Part shown: piece by piece, positions 63,683 to 64,000 of the stretch | Layout of the letters: every line of letters starts with the position of its first letter | How positions within the stretch are numbered: the first letter of the stretch is position 1 | Assembly (NCBI GenBank): GCA_946965045.2 | Contig: OX337231.1 | Coordinates: 2,170,001-2,234,000 of the forward strand | Length of the DNA: 64,000 nt | From: Epithemia pelagica | Taxonomy: Eukaryota > Bacillariophyta > Bacillariophyceae > Surirellales > Surirellaceae | Reading direction: 5' to 3' | The notes under the pieces: generated by a model | Database searches by the model: none | What the model saw: the letters and a program-made list of their open reading frames with translations, nothing else | What the model was told of the DNA's origin: nothing | Program-made: the position numbers and the translations under genes

Positions 63683-64000
63683 CCAAAACCAAGATCAACC
63701 AGGTAGATGCTCACTGCTCACCTAAATCACTGCTCAGGTATTTCACGAATGGTAAATGGTAACCATGGTTTCCGACAGGGTTCGACAAGAATCATTAGTG
63801 GGTCTAAAAGATGGAAAGAACTTGTGTTTCTAGGAGTACTAGAGAAGAGTATCAATAGAGAGGGTAGTGGGTAGAGCTACGGTTGTGATTCTTGTGATGG
63901 TTCCGTTTTCCCTTCTTCCGATTTGAAATTCGGTCGCGCTTCTATAAGGCGCCGAAACCGTGAGTGGCGATCGGCGACCGGCGACTGTAAAGTAGACTTC
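63683..64000. other. Intergenic region at window end
   Basis: 318 bp without a gene; short repeats GGCGATCGGCGACCGGCGAC-like near 63966-63985. Confidence 0.4.

Overview
The window is nuclear DNA of a diatom, most likely a raphid pennate species. The evidence is a fucoxanthin chlorophyll a/c light-harvesting gene with a bipartite plastid presequence, a DUF6824 protein of the type abundant in diatoms, short GT-AG introns of 77-209 bp, and three diatom-type Ty1/copia (CoDi-like) retrotransposons. No bacterial operon structure, rRNA, tRNA or CRISPR array was seen. Species assignment is inference.

Left part, 1-22.1 kb, is gene-dense host DNA: the end of a uracil-DNA glycosylase (to 568), a light-harvesting protein (730-1531, minus), an unknown protein (2079-2885), a saccharopine-dehydrogenase-like oxidoreductase (2955-4791, minus), an ankyrin-like gene with a probable premature stop (5370-5963), a TIR-GAF-GGDEF fusion (6535-8496, minus), an unknown low-complexity protein (9765-10595), an RTEL1-type helicase with a RING finger (10842-15386, minus), an MFS transporter in three exons (15978-17986, minus), and a four-part glutaredoxin/DUF4395/TehA-SLAC1/hemerythrin fusion (18863-22039, minus).

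Middle part, 22.1-38.9 kb, is a nested transposon stack that can be dated from its target-site duplications. Copia element 2 (22109-38876, duplication GAAAT) inserted first, about 70 bp upstream of the glutaredoxin-fusion start codon. A DNA transposon (22266-32495, duplication TA, 43-bp imperfect terminal inverted repeats) then landed in its 5' LTR. That transposon carries a minisatellite and a pyruvate phosphate dikinase fragment. Last, copia element 1 (24162-32429, duplication GGGAT, no LTR difference noticed) inserted into the DNA transposon.

Right part, 39-64 kb, is host DNA again: a PPR protein (39746-41989), a three-exon spermidine-synthase-like/SET fusion (42453-45138, minus), a repeat-bearing unknown protein (46246-47796), a DUF6824 protein (48382-50373, minus), epsilon-COP (51306-52333, minus), an ankyrin protein (52671-53339, minus), and a PDZ/coiled-coil gene split by copia element 3 (55091-63318, minus, duplication CCTTC). 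Element 3 has a single intact 1888-aa gag-pol frame.

The most unusual items are the TIR-GAF-GGDEF protein (TIR catalytic glutamate and GGDEF signature both present), the glutaredoxin-to-hemerythrin fusion, the spermidine-synthase/SET fusion, an extra conserved ORF ahead of gag-pol in elements 1 and 3, and primer-binding sites complementary to tRNA anticodon arms (Asn for elements 1 and 3, Met for element 2). Exon boundaries, duplications and frames were read by eye. No database search was run.
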